The translations under genes and the position numbers were made by a program. A stretch of DNA of 37,617 nucleotides from Chloroflexota bacterium (GTDB lineage Bacteria > Chloroflexota > Anaerolineae > Anaerolineales > VGOW01), in assembly GCA_016875735.1 (NCBI GenBank), contig VGOW01000036.1, positions 1-37,617 on the forward strand. The letters are read 5' to 3'. Below are positions 22,194 through 30,044 of this stretch, piece after piece; positions within the stretch are counted from its first letter, which is position 1; every line of letters begins with the position of its first letter. The notes below the pieces were generated by a model. The model made no database searches. It was not told where the DNA came from and worked only from the letters and a program-made list of their open reading frames with translations.

Positions 22194-23174
22194 ATGAAAA
22201 AAGGTCGAGTCTTTTCCGGCGCGCGGCCTACGGGCCGCCAGCATTTGGGCAACTATCTGGGCGCGATCAAAAACTACGTGGCCCTGCAAGACGATTACGA
22301 TTGCGTGTATTGCATCGTGGATTTGCACGCCCTCACCACGATGGACGAGTTCGAGGATTTGCGGCAGAACACTGCCGAGATGGCTCTCGATTGGCTGGCC
22401 GCCGGAATCCGCCCCGCCGAGACGATCATGTTCGTGCAGAGTCATGTGCCGCAGGTGACTGAACTGCACACCATCCTCTCGATGTTCACCCCGCTGGGCA
22501 AACTTACCGACCTGCCCACGTTCAAAGAGAAAGTGGCCCAATCGCCGCACAACGTCAACTACGGCCTCGTCGGCTACCCCGTGCTCATGGCCGCCGACAT
22601 CGTCCTCTACAAAACCGATGTCGTGCCGGTGGGCGTGGATCAGGCTTCGCACATCGAGTTCACCCGCGAGATCGTGCGCACGTTCAACTTCCGCACCAAA
22701 CGGCAAGCGCTCATCGAGCCGCAGATGAAGAACACCGAGTACCCCAAAGTGCTCGGCACCGACGGCGCGCAGAAGATGGGCAAGAGCCTCAACAATCACA
22801 TCGAGTTGGCCGCCACCCCCGCCGAGACTCAGGCCAAAGTGATGACGATGGTGACCGATCCCCAGCGCCAGCGCCGCACCGACCCCGGCCGCCCCGAAGT
22901 GTGCAACGTCTTCAGCCTGCACAAAACTTTTTCGCCGAACGACGTGGCAATGATTGACTCGCAGTGCCGTTCGGCGGGCATCGGCTGCGTGGATTGCAAA
23001 AAGCTGCTGGCGAAAAACATCAACGCCCATCTCGAGCCGTTCCGCGCCAAACGCGCCGAGATCGCCAGCGACCATCAACAGGTGTGGAATGTTCTGCGCG
23101 ACGGGGCGAAGCGGGCCACCGCCATCGCCGAGCGCACGCTGGCCGAAGTGAAAGACGCAGTGGGATTGCCGTGA
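22194..23174 (+). CDS. trpS: Tryptophanyl-tRNA synthetase
   Basis: A 326-residue class I synthetase that charges tRNA-Trp. The HIGH-like motif is GARPTGRQHLGNYLGAIKNY (about 8-27) and the KMSKS-like motif is KMGKSLNNH near 193-201; GVDQASHIEFTREI and a C-terminal GIGCVDCKKLLAKNI also fit. The length is standard. It has no SD; the ATG is preceded by a 7-mer array. It lies downstream of the selenoprotein and upstream of dtd on the same strand, so the two tRNA-quality genes trpS and dtd may be co-transcribed. Catalytic motifs are complete. Confidence 0.96.
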   Translation: MKKGRVFSGARPTGRQHLGNYLGAIKNYVALQDDYDCVYCIVDLHALTTMDEFEDLRQNTAEMALDWLAAGIRPAETIMFVQSHVPQVTELHTILSMFTPLGKLTDLPTFKEKVAQSPHNVNYGLVGYPVLMAADIVLYKTDVVPVGVDQASHIEFTREIVRTFNFRTKRQALIEPQMKNTEYPKVLGTDGAQKMGKSLNNHIELAATPAETQAKVMTMVTDPQRQRRTDPGRPEVCNVFSLHKTFSPNDVAMIDSQCRSAGIGCVDCKKLLAKNINAHLEPFRAKRAEIASDHQQVWNVLRDGAKRATAIAERTLAEVKDAVGLP

Positions 23175-23245
23175 ATCTCAAATCTCAAACTTCAAACTCC
23201 CAATCTCAAACAGTTTGAAGTTTGGAATTTGAAGTTTGGAGTTCG
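23175..23245. repeat. TCAAACT heptamer array with 13-bp inverted repeat before dtd
   Basis: Perfect arms CAAACTTCAAACT (23186-23198) and AGTTTGAAGTTTG (23212-23224), with further TTTGGAA/TTTGAAG units up to 5 bases before the dtd ATG. Related units occur near 18215-18250, 18986-19035 and 29508-29540. Confidence 0.85.
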
Positions 23246-23249
23246 CCCC

Positions 23250-23687
23250 ATGCGCCTTCTCCTCCAGCGAGTCGCTCGCGGCTCCGTCGCCGTCAACAAC
23301 GAGCGCGTGTCCGAGATCGGCGCGGGGTTGGTCATCCTCGTCGGCGTGGGGCGCGGCGACACGCAAGAGCAGGCCGACTGGCTGGCCGAGAAGACGGCCA
23401 ACCTTCGCATCTTCGAAGACGATCAGGGAAAGATGAATCGCTCGGTGCTGGAATCGGGTGGGAGCGCGCTGGTCGTTTCGCAGTTCACCCTGTATGCCAA
23501 CGCCGAAAAGGGCCGCCGCCCCTCGTTCATCGAGGCCGCCCCGCCCGAAGAGGCCGAGCCGCTCGTCACCTTTTTCGCCAAACGACTGCAGTTCTACGGC
23601 GTGCCCACCCAAACCGGAGTCTTCCGCGCCGTGATGCTCGTCGAGATTCACAACGACGGGCCGGTGACGATTTGGTTAGAGAAATGA
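23250..23687 (+). CDS. dtd: D-aminoacyl-tRNA deacylase
   Basis: A 145-residue deacylase that removes D-amino acids wrongly attached to tRNA. The family N-terminus [13 protein letters not shown], the active-site motifs VVSQFTLYA (about 76-84) and NDGPVT near 137-142, and the [12 protein letters not shown] segment are present. I chose ATG 23250 because family proteins begin MR-VVQRV; the upstream in-frame extension comes from repeats. The 3' end overlaps the end of the convergent gene by 12 bases. No SD. Confidence 0.95.
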   Translation: MRLLLQRVARGSVAVNNERVSEIGAGLVILVGVGRGDTQEQADWLAEKTANLRIFEDDQGKMNRSVLESGGSALVVSQFTLYANAEKGRRPSFIEAAPPEEAEPLVTFFAKRLQFYGVPTQTGVFRAVMLVEIHNDGPVTIWLEK

Positions 23688-24503
23688 TGCGGAGTCTGGA
23701 GTTGGAGTCTGTGTCGCGCTCAAACGCGAAACCCCAACTGCATCCACCCACACCGCGCTGTCCACCATCACCGCCGACGCGCCCGCCTCCAGCATCGCTT
23801 CAACGTCTGCTTTTGTGTGCGCGCCGCCCGCGCCGATCATCGGCAGGGCGGTTTGCTTTTTGATCTCGCGCACAACGCTCAATGCCGACGGCAACAGCGA
23901 CGGCCCGTACAACCGCCCGCTCACCCAATCACTGCCGCGCCGCAGTGTTCCGCGCGGCGGCGCAGTGACTGTGAGCGCTTGCGCTCCAGCTCGCTCCGCC
24001 ATTCGCGCAAAAGCAGCGGCGCGCGCATGCGGCAAACTCACAATGATCGGCTGGCGCGCGCGCTGAATCATTTCCCTCAGCATCGACTCGGCATCACTCA
24101 ACGATTCATCGTCTCGAAAACCGACCTCGATCCCCGCCACCGCCTCCACTCGATCCAACCGTTCGGCGCACGCCGCCGCCTCTTCCGGAGTGGTGGCCGC
24201 CACGTGAATCACAACCGGACAACCCATCTTCGCCCACTTCCGTTCGCAGTCGCGCACCACCGCCGATAAACCGGCGTTGGGCAAGCCGGTGTGAATCAGC
24301 GCCCCGCCGGGAAACGGAATCACGCGCGGGCCGTCGGCGGGCGAGCGCGGGCGCAGGGTGATCGGGTTGGTGATGAACGCGCCGAAGCGCGAGAAATCCA
24401 CCAGCGGCGCATATTCGTCGGCGAAGCCAAAGGCCCCGCCGCCCGCGATCAACGGCGAGTTGAGCGCGAGGCCGATCTTGTGAGAGGGAGCGAGTTCAAT
24501 CAA
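23676..24503 (-). CDS. Dihydroorotate dehydrogenase-like flavoprotein (atypical)
   Basis: A 275-residue TIM-barrel protein of the PyrD/DHOD class. Visible family segments are [13 protein letters not shown] near the N-terminus, [17 protein letters not shown], and the phosphate/FMN-binding [29 protein letters not shown] near 218-246. The usual ElNvSCPN loop is replaced by [10 protein letters not shown], and no catalytic Cys or Ser loop is obvious, so the substrate may not be dihydroorotate. Translation appears to start at TTG (24501-24503), and repeats occupy the upstream region. A PyrK-like gene lies upstream on the same strand with a deacetylase between, which supports a flavin-dependent complex. 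Confidence 0.75.
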   Translation of the reverse strand: MIELAPSHKIGLALNSPLIAGGGAFGFADEYAPLVDFSRFGAFITNPITLRPRSPADGPRVIPFPGGALIHTGLPNAGLSAVVRDCERKWAKMGCPVVIHVAATTPEEAAACAERLDRVEAVAGIEVGFRDDESLSDAESMLREMIQRARQPIIVSLPHARAAAFARMAERAGAQALTVTAPPRGTLRRGSDWVSGRLYGPSLLPSALSVVREIKKQTALPMIGAGGAHTKADVEAMLEAGASAVMVDSAVWVDAVGVSRLSATQTPTPDSASFL

Positions 24504-24508
24504 ATGAT

Positions 24509-24564
24509 GAACGATGAATGCGGAATGATGAATGGGGAAAGCCAGTGTTCGTCATTCATCGTTC
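24509..24564. repeat. Inverted repeat GAACGATGAATG between the LmbE-like and DHOD-like genes
   Basis: Perfect 12-bp arms at 24509-24520 and 24553-24564. The right arm contains the stop codon of the LmbE-like gene, and the left arm lies just before the TTG start of the next gene. Confidence 0.8.
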
Positions 24565-25358
24565 CGTGTTCAGCATGGCTGTCAAAGCGTCGTCCGGCGA
24601 TCCGAAAACCCGATGCAGACTCTCCACCGTGAGCATGGCCTCGCGCGCGGTGACGGGCCGCCCCATCGCTTCGGAGCGGCGACGGATGAAGAGCGCGTTC
24701 TGCGTTCGGTGGCACAGCGCGGCGGCCTCTTTTTTGTCGAGCATGGCCGAGACGTCAATCACGATATCGGCGCTGTCATCTTTGTTGGCGAGGCGGGGGT
24801 AGGGGTGTTCGGGGAAGTTGGCGCAGATGGTGTAAAGCAACAGTGGTTGGGTGGTTGGATGGTTCGGTGGCTGGGTGGTTGGGTGGCTGGGTGGTTGGGT
24901 GGTTGGGTGGTGTATTCTTGTCGAAGGGCGGTGACGGCGGCCAGAGTCGTTTGGTGGACGAGCACGTGCGCGGGATGGCCGTATTCGCCGTTGGAGCCGT
25001 GCGTCAGCACTGCGTCGATCTCGAACTGTCTGATGGCGTTGACGATTTGCCCGGCCAGCATCGTGGGGTTGTGCTCGGGCGCGAAGAGCTGGTTGTCGGG
25101 GCCGATGACCGGATCGACGTAGCCGAGAAAGGTGAGGCTTTTGCCGCCGAGTTTGCCGACGGCGCATACCATTTCCTGCTCGCGCACTTCGCCGAGATGC
25201 TCGCGGTCGGCGAGAGGCGGCTCGCCGAGTTCGCCGCCCTCGCCGCGCGTGAGGCAGGCCACGTGAACTGCCGCGCCGCGCGAGGCCAGCAACGCCAATG
25301 TGCCGCCGCAGAGAATGGTTTCGTCGTCGGGGTGAGCGATGACGCAAAGGATGTTCAT
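24556..25358 (-). CDS. LmbE/PIG-L-like deacetylase split by an octamer array (frame shifted)
   Basis: Zinc-dependent N-deacetylase family, acting on sugar or amino-sugar conjugates. The N-terminal part (ATG 25358, to about 24912) has MNILCVIAHPDDETILCGG with the metal motif AHPDDE, LTRGEGGELG and HGSNGEYGHPAH. The conserved C-terminal part (about 24843-24556) has DDSADIVIDVSAMLDKKEAA and CHRTQNALFIRRRSEAMGRP, but lies in another frame. The switch happens at the array 24844-24910 (eight TGGTTGGG-type units). As sequenced, the first frame runs on to a premature end at 24759. Deleting one 8-bp unit would join the two halves. Phase variation, simple decay or an assembly error are all possible. 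Confidence 0.82.
24844..24910. repeat. Octamer array TGGTTGGG, eight units plus three bases
   Basis: Units at 24844-24907 (TGGTTGGG, TGGTTGGA, TGGTTCGG, TGGCTGGG and others), then TGG. It encodes TTQPPNHP-type peptides on the minus strand and is the exact point where the LmbE-like gene changes frame. Confidence 0.92.
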
Positions 25359-25370
25359 CCGCTGGTTTCA

Positions 25371-25438
25371 TTCGCCGCAGAGTTCGCGGAGCGCGCCGAG
25401 TCTTTCAATTCGCTCTCTGCGTTCTCCGCGCGCTCGGC
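25371..25438. repeat. CGCCGCAGAG-type inverted repeat between PyrK-like and LmbE-like genes
   Basis: CGCCGCAGAGTTCGCGGAG at the left and a CTCTGCGTTCTCCGCGCGC / CGGCGG arm at the right form an imperfect palindrome filling the gap. Confidence 0.7.
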
Positions 25439-25440
25439 GG

Positions 25441-26133
25441 TCAATCGATATCGGTCGAATAGAAGAACGGCCCGTCCACGCAGGCGAGTTTCCAGCCGCG
25501 TGTGGTTTTCACCGCGCACGCGCCGCACGCGCCCACGCCGCAGGGCATGGGCGAGCGGCTGAGCGCAAAAGCATAATCGCGCGGAGCGAGGCCGCGAGAT
25601 TGAATGATGCTGTGATGAATCGGGCGATGCAGTGAATGATGGCAGTGAATGAATATGAGATCGGCGGCGGCGGCAAATTCGGCGGTGAGGGCGGGCAGGC
25701 CGCCGACTCGAACTTCGATTTCAGGATCGAGGGACTCGAGCGGGTAGCGGGCCGAGATGATCAGGGTGGCCGCTCCCCCGCGAGCGATGGCTTGGGATGC
25801 GAGGGGAAGCAATACTGCCGGATCGGAATCGGCGATGAGCAGGACTCGGGCGCGGGATGGAATGTCGGGAACAGCGGAGCCGACGGGGCCGATTACGTCG
25901 ATCCATACGCCGGGCGCGATCAATGCTGAATCGGCAGGATCGAAATCGGCGGCGAAACCGGAATCGGCAATGAGCGTAGGAAATAGCGGCCGGCGCAAAT
26001 ACGGATCGAACGCGGGCGTGAGGCGGGCGAGGAGGAATTGGCCCGGCGCGGGGACGAGATCGGAATCGAAATGCGCGCGCACGCGCTCGCCGATGAGTTC
26101 GAGTCGTTGGCAGTGGGCGGCGGCCTGTCGCAC
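25441..26133 (-). CDS. PyrK-like ferredoxin-reductase electron-transfer subunit
   Basis: About 230 residues resembling the dihydroorotate dehydrogenase B electron-transfer subunit, which passes electrons between NAD and the flavin subunit through FAD and a [2Fe-2S] cluster. Visible parts are PAPGQFLLARLTPAFDPYLR RP (FAD domain), an NAD-domain-like stretch VLLIADSDPAVLLPLASQAI, and the cluster motif CGVGACGACAVKTTRGWKLAC (written here in two parts: CGVGACGAC, then GWKLAC) near 203-224. The GTG start at 26133 is chosen because an extended -10 box lies 6 bases upstream; a longer reading frame is antisense to the next gene. A partner is the DHOD-like protein downstream. Confidence 0.8.
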   Translation of the reverse strand: MRQAAAHCQRLELIGERVRAHFDSDLVPAPGQFLLARLTPAFDPYLRRPLFPTLIADSGFAADFDPADSALIAPGVWIDVIGPVGSAVPDIPSRARVLLIADSDPAVLLPLASQAIARGGAATLIISARYPLESLDPEIEVRVGGLPALTAEFAAAADLIFIHCHHSLHRPIHHSIIQSRGLAPRDYAFALSRSPMPCGVGACGACAVKTTRGWKLACVDGPFFYSTDID

Positions 26134-26139
26134 GCGGCG

Positions 26140-26148
26140 ATGATAACA
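26140..26148 (-). promoter_or_regulatory. Extended -10 promoter, leaderless PyrK-like gene
   Basis: TGTTATCAT on the minus strand (TG-n-TATCAT), 6 bases before GTG 26133. It has the same spacing as at 21869 and 30030. Confidence 0.6.
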
Positions 26149-26165
26149 CAAAAGAATTGGGCGAG

Positions 26166-26192
26166 TGCTATAATCGTTTTGTCGGAAAGGAG
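26166..26192 (+). promoter_or_regulatory. Extended -10 promoter and SD of the SPFH gene
   Basis: TGCTATAAT at 26166-26174 and AAAGGAG at 26186-26192, 7 bases before ATG 26200. This is the leadered counterpart of the leaderless divergent gene. Confidence 0.65.
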
Positions 26193-26199
26193 ATTGGCA

Positions 26200-27252
26200 A
26201 TGAATGTAGCGAGTGTGGTGCAAGTGTTGGCCGGTCTGTCGTGGATGCTGGTGATCGGCGCGGTTGCTTTTGCCGGGGCGATGGCCGCCCGGCGCGGGAA
26301 CGTGGCCCGGGTGGTGCCGTTGGTGATCGGCGCGGTGGCGCTGGCGATTGCGTTGAACGTGACCGCGGCGGGGTTGGTGTTCATCGAGCCGCAGGAGCGC
26401 GCAGTGGTGATCAGCGCGTTGCAGCCGAAAGGGTATCGCGAAGCGGCGCTCGAGCCGGGCCTGCGGTGGGTCGTTCCGTTTTTCGAGACGACGCGCACGT
26501 ACCCGATCTCGCGGCAAACCTACACGATGTCGTCGGCGCAGATCGAGGGGCAAGTGATCGGCGACGACTCGATCCCGGCGCGCACCAAAGACGGCCAGCA
26601 GGTGCAAATTGATGCGTCGCTGATTTATGCCATTGATCCGGCGAAGATCATCAACCTGCACATTACCTGGCAGAATCGCTACGAAGACAGCGTGGTGCGG
26701 CCAGTGGCGCGCGCCGCCATTCGCGATGCGGTGTCGCAGTACGGCGTGGAAGAAATCGTCAGCAGCAAACGCGCCGAATTGGAGCAAGCCATCACGGATG
26801 AGATCGCCAAAACACTGGCCGAGCAAAATTTGATGTTGAGCGACTTTTTGCTGCGCAACATCACCTTCAGCGAGGAATACGCGAATGCGGTGGAGCAGAA
26901 GCAGATCGCCGAACAGCAGGCCCAGCAGGCGAAGTTCGTGGTGGAGCAGAGAAAGCAGGAGGCCGAGCAGGCGCGGCAGGTGGCGCAAGGGCAGGCCGAT
27001 GCGGCGGTGATTGCGGCCAAAGGCGACGCCGAAGCGCGATTGATTCAGGCTAACGCTGAAGCGAAGGCGTTGGAGTTGATCGCCGCCGCGTTGAAAGACA
27101 ACCCCGATCTGCTTCAGTACACTTACGTGCAGAAATTGGGCGACGATGTGCAAGTGATGCTCGTCCCGGCGAACAGCCCCTATCTGTTCCAGTTGCCCAC
27201 GGTGACGCCGACTCCCGAAGTGATCACTCCCGCGCCGACGGCGACGCCGTGA
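26200..27252 (+). CDS. SPFH/prohibitin-like membrane protein
   Basis: A 350-residue membrane-anchored scaffold protein of the SPFH (stomatin, prohibitin, flotillin, HflK/C) group. Two N-terminal membrane segments lie within residues 5-55. The SPFH domain follows (FIEPQERAVVISALQPKGYR, PGLRWVVPFFETTRTYPISR, DGQQVQIDASLIYAIDP). A long coiled coil at about 225-300 is rich in Glu, Gln and Ala (EQKQIAEQQAQQAKFVVEQR), and a Pro/Thr tail ends the protein. Such proteins form membrane rings that organise proteases or lipid domains. It has a clear promoter and SD and stands alone, convergent with the helicase. Confidence 0.9.
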   Translation: MNVASVVQVLAGLSWMLVIGAVAFAGAMAARRGNVARVVPLVIGAVALAIALNVTAAGLVFIEPQERAVVISALQPKGYREAALEPGLRWVVPFFETTRTYPISRQTYTMSSAQIEGQVIGDDSIPARTKDGQQVQIDASLIYAIDPAKIINLHITWQNRYEDSVVRPVARAAIRDAVSQYGVEEIVSSKRAELEQAITDEIAKTLAEQNLMLSDFLLRNITFSEEYANAVEQKQIAEQQAQQAKFVVEQRKQEAEQARQVAQGQADAAVIAAKGDAEARLIQANAEAKALELIAAALKDNPDLLQYTYVQKLGDDVQVMLVPANSPYLFQLPTVTPTPEVITPAPTATP

Positions 27253-27286
27253 GAGAGTCGTTGGCAATGGGCTGTTAGCGATTCGC

Positions 27287-27325
27287 AAAGCGTGGCGCTG
27301 ATAAATTCTGCGTCACGCTTTTTCG
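27287..27325 (+). terminator. Terminator-like hairpin after the SPFH gene
   Basis: AAAGCGTG (27287-27294) pairs with CACGCTTT (27314-27321), followed by TT. The 3' arm overlaps the end of the convergent helicase gene. Confidence 0.6.
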
Positions 27326-29925
27326 ATTAACGCCTCCCCCAACTTCACCACCAACCCTTTCACCTCTCCGCCGTCGCTTCCCACCGGCCCGATGCACGCC
27401 GGGCAACCCTCGGCGCACGGGCAATGGCGCGCGAGATCGAGTGCGCCGCGCAGAAGTTCGTCGTGCAATTCGTACAGCCGCCCGCTGAGGCCGATACCCT
27501 CGGGCGTTTGATCGTAGAACGTGATCGTCGGCCCGCCCGTCTCTTTTGATTTCGACTCGGCCAATTGCCCAATGTCGCGCGGATCGCACATGAGGTAGAG
27601 CGGGGCAATGTTGCCCAGCGCATGAGCCAAGCCGCCGAGCGCGGAGACGGCGCGTTGCGCGGTTTCCACTCGCCGGTGGCACGATGGGCAGAGCGTGATC
27701 AAATTGTCGAGTTCATTCGCCGGTTTGTAATTTTCGTTCTGCCCGCGCGCGTATCCAAACTCGCGGAACGGGCGGATGTGATGAACGTGGTGTTGACGAC
27801 CCCCTCCCGCCCCCTCCCCCATCGGTGAATCTTCGATGGGGGAGGGCCGGGGTGGGGGTTCCGCCGCCCCGCACTCGCGGCACCGAAATTCATCCCGCGC
27901 CCGCGCCGCATTCCTCTGCGCTTCCCAGTTCGGCCCGTAATCGTTCGGCCTCGATAACACGCCCTCATCCATCAACGCCTTCGCCGCTTCCGGCGCGATC
28001 CACAGCCAGTACGCCGTCGTCTGAAATTCGCGCGGCGGCAGATCGATCAACCCGAAGCCCAACGTCTCGTGCGTGTAGCGCTTGATCTTTCGGAAGCCGG
28101 TCGTTTGCGCCGTCACCAGCACCGAGCCGTGCGCCTTTCGCGCCGGGCCGTGCTCGTCGGCGTCCGTCACTTCGATGACATCGAGCGTTGCCGACTCCGA
28201 GGCGTGCGTGTAATAGTCCAAGCCGTCGGCGGCGGATACGATGGCGATGCGCTCTTCCCAATTCAACTCGGTCACTAAGTATTGCCGCCCCTCGTGCAAA
28301 TACACTGCGCCCGTGTGCACGCTCGACGGCGCGCGCGTCGCGTCCACTTCCCCGATCACCACTGGCTTGCCGGCGCCCGCGTCTTGAATCACGACTCGAT
28401 CATCACCGCTCGTCCGCAAACTCATCCCCTCCGCCGGATACGTTTGCCCCACCCATCGCGCCGCTCCGCCCGACCGATGCGCCTCGCCTTGCTCCTCCAA
28501 AATCTCCAACAGCTGATCGCCAATCTCGCCAAATCTTTCGCCCTCCTCGAACGGCAGCTCGAACACTGCACAGCGCACGTGATTGAGCAGTATCGCCAAA
28601 TTGTCCGGGTTGATGAGCGCGTGCTCCGGCGACGACTCGAAGATGTATTTTGGATGCAGAGCGATGTACTGATCCAACGGCGCCGCCGACGCCACGAACA
28701 CCACTGCCGATGACTCCGCCCGCCGCCCCGCCCGGCCCGCTTGTTGCCACACGCTGGCCACACTGCCCGGATACCCCGCAATCACCGCCGCGCCGAGTTG
28801 GCCGATGTCCACGCCCAGCTCCAGCGCGTTCGTCGCCACCACGCCGCGCACCGATCCGTCCCTCAACCCTCGTTCGATCTCGCGCCTTTCGTTTGGCAGG
28901 TAGCCGCCTCGGTAGCCTCGCACCGACGGCGACTCGACCCCAAACTTTTCCGCCGCGTCGCGCGCGTATCCCAACAATACTTCCACTGTCGCTCGCGCCC
29001 GGCCGAACAGGATCGTCTGCGCGCCGTCGCCGATGAACTGCGCGGCGATCTCTTTCGCTTCCAGCGTGTATGCGCGGCGCAAACCCAACGCCGGATCGAC
29101 CACTGGCGGGTTGTAAATGATGAAATGCTTCTCGGCGCGCGGCGAGCCGTCGTCGTCCACCAGAGTCACCGGCGCTTCGATGAGTCGCTCGGCCAATTCT
29201 TTGGGGTTGGCAATCGTGGCCGATGAGCAAATGAACTGCGGATGGCTTCCGTAGAATTTGCAAATGCGCCTCAGCCGCCGGATCACGTTCGCCACATGCG
29301 AGCCGAACACGCCGCGATAGGTATGTAACTCGTCGAGCACCACCCAGCGCAAGTTGGCGAACAGCGCCGCCCATTTGGTGTGATGCGGCAAAATCCCGGT
29401 GTGCAGCATGTCGGGGTTGGAGATGAGGAGACGCGCCTCTTTGCGAATAGCGGCGCGTTGGCTTTGCGGCGTGTCGCCGTCGTAAATGCGGATGCGGAAC
29501 GAGTCTTTGGAGTTTGAGATTTGAGATTTGGAGTTTCCCTCTATCGTCGCCGCAAGCTCGGCCAGTTCCGCCGCCTGATCTTGAGCGAGGGCTTTGGTGG
29601 GAAAGAGGTAGAGGGCGCGGCACTCCGGGTTGTTCAACATCGTGTGCAGAACGGGCAAGTTGTAACACAGTGTCTTGCCGGAGGCCGTTCCGGTGACGAC
29701 GGCCACGTTTTCTCCGTGCAGGGCGGCCTCCACCGATTGCGTTTGGTGGGTATACAGCGAATCGATCCCCCGGCGGCGCAAAGCCTCCGTGAGTCGAGAG
29801 TCGAGCGTGGCGGGGAAGGGAGCGGTGCGCGCCGGGCGCGGCGGAATCTTTTCCCACGCCGCCACGTTCCTCATGAACTGCGGATCGAGTCGCAAGCGGT
29901 CGAGAGTCAGATCGGCGGAGGCCAT
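27313..29925 (-). CDS. DUF1998/MrfA-like superfamily 2 helicase with HNH nuclease motif
   Basis: An 870-residue helicase of the YprA/MrfA type, a family linked to DNA repair. The N-terminus MASADLTLDRLRLDPQF leads into Walker A TGTASGKT, the DELH box, the SAT motif ICSSATIANP, GVVATNALELGVDIG and QQAGRAGRR. The C-terminal Cys cluster CPCAEGCPACIGP is the DUF1998-like zinc site. Between them, at about 675-758, lies an HNH nuclease pattern: CRECG, HHVHHIRPFREFG, then LDNLITLCPSCHRRVE. A GC-rich hairpin repeat is inserted in frame between CRECG and HHVHH. I chose ATG 29925; the longer reading upstream comes from a CACAGAG repeat. The nuclease activity is inference. Confidence 0.85.
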   Translation of the reverse strand: MASADLTLDRLRLDPQFMRNVAAWEKIPPRPARTAPFPATLDSRLTEALRRRGIDSLYTHQTQSVEAALHGENVAVVTGTASGKTLCYNLPVLHTMLNNPECRALYLFPTKALAQDQAAELAELAATIEGNSKSQISNSKDSFRIRIYDGDTPQSQRAAIRKEARLLISNPDMLHTGILPHHTKWAALFANLRWVVLDELHTYRGVFGSHVANVIRRLRRICKFYGSHPQFICSSATIANPKELAERLIEAPVTLVDDDGSPRAEKHFIIYNPPVVDPALGLRRAYTLEAKEIAAQFIGDGAQTILFGRARATVEVLLGYARDAAEKFGVESPSVRGYRGGYLPNERREIERGLRDGSVRGVVATNALELGVDIGQLGAAVIAGYPGSVASVWQQAGRAGRRAESSAVVFVASAAPLDQYIALHPKYIFESSPEHALINPDNLAILLNHVRCAVFELPFEEGERFGEIGDQLLEILEEQGEAHRSGGAARWVGQTYPAEGMSLRTSGDDRVVIQDAGAGKPVVIGEVDATRAPSSVHTGAVYLHEGRQYLVTELNWEERIAIVSAADGLDYYTHASESATLDVIEVTDADEHGPARKAHGSVLVTAQTTGFRKIKRYTHETLGFGLIDLPPREFQTTAYWLWIAPEAAKALMDEGVLSRPNDYGPNWEAQRNAARARDEFRCRECGAAEPPPRPSPIEDSPMGEGAGGGRQHHVHHIRPFREFGYARGQNENYKPANELDNLITLCPSCHRRVETAQRAVSALGGLAHALGNIAPLYLMCDPRDIGQLAESKSKETGGPTITFYDQTPEGIGLSGRLYELHDELLRGALDLARHCPCAEGCPACIGPVGSDGGEVKGLVVKLGEALIEKA
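27800..27859. repeat. GC-rich hairpin repeat, copy 5 (inside helicase HNH region)
   Basis: Arms CCCCCTCCC...CCCCCATCG and TCGATGGGGG...GGGTGGGGG around a short loop. It is read in frame as PPPRPSPIEDSPMGEGAGGG. Confidence 0.85.
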
Positions 29926-29938
29926 AGGAGATGGTTCA

Positions 29939-29965
29939 CCACAGAGCACACGGAGAACACAGAGA
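29939..29965. repeat. CACAGAG/CACGGAG repeat, left copy
   Basis: A 27-bp sequence starting CCACAGAGCACACGGAG. Its inverted copy is at 31054-31080 with one mismatch. Confidence 0.85.
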
Positions 29966-30029
29966 AATTTGGATCAAGGTATCAGCGTTCATCCGCGTTC
30001 CCATTGCCTCGGCCATGATACCATCTCCA

Positions 30030-30038
30030 TGCTATCAT
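30030..30038 (+). promoter_or_regulatory. Extended -10 promoter, leaderless zinc-ribbon gene
   Basis: TGCTATCAT (TG-n-TATCAT) ending 6 bases before ATG 30045. No SD. Confidence 0.6.
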
Positions 30039-30044
30039 TTCCTC

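Noticed and set aside
22134-23078. A 314-codon minus-strand frame opposite trpS
   Set aside because: Opposes a full-length synthetase with both signature motifs; composition is His/Gly/Val-rich shadow.
25441-27288. A 615-codon minus-strand frame running from the PyrK-like gene across the SPFH gene
   Set aside because: Only the part below 26133 resembles a protein family. The rest is antisense to a well-supported gene and is rich in His/Arg strings typical of GC-rich shadow frames.
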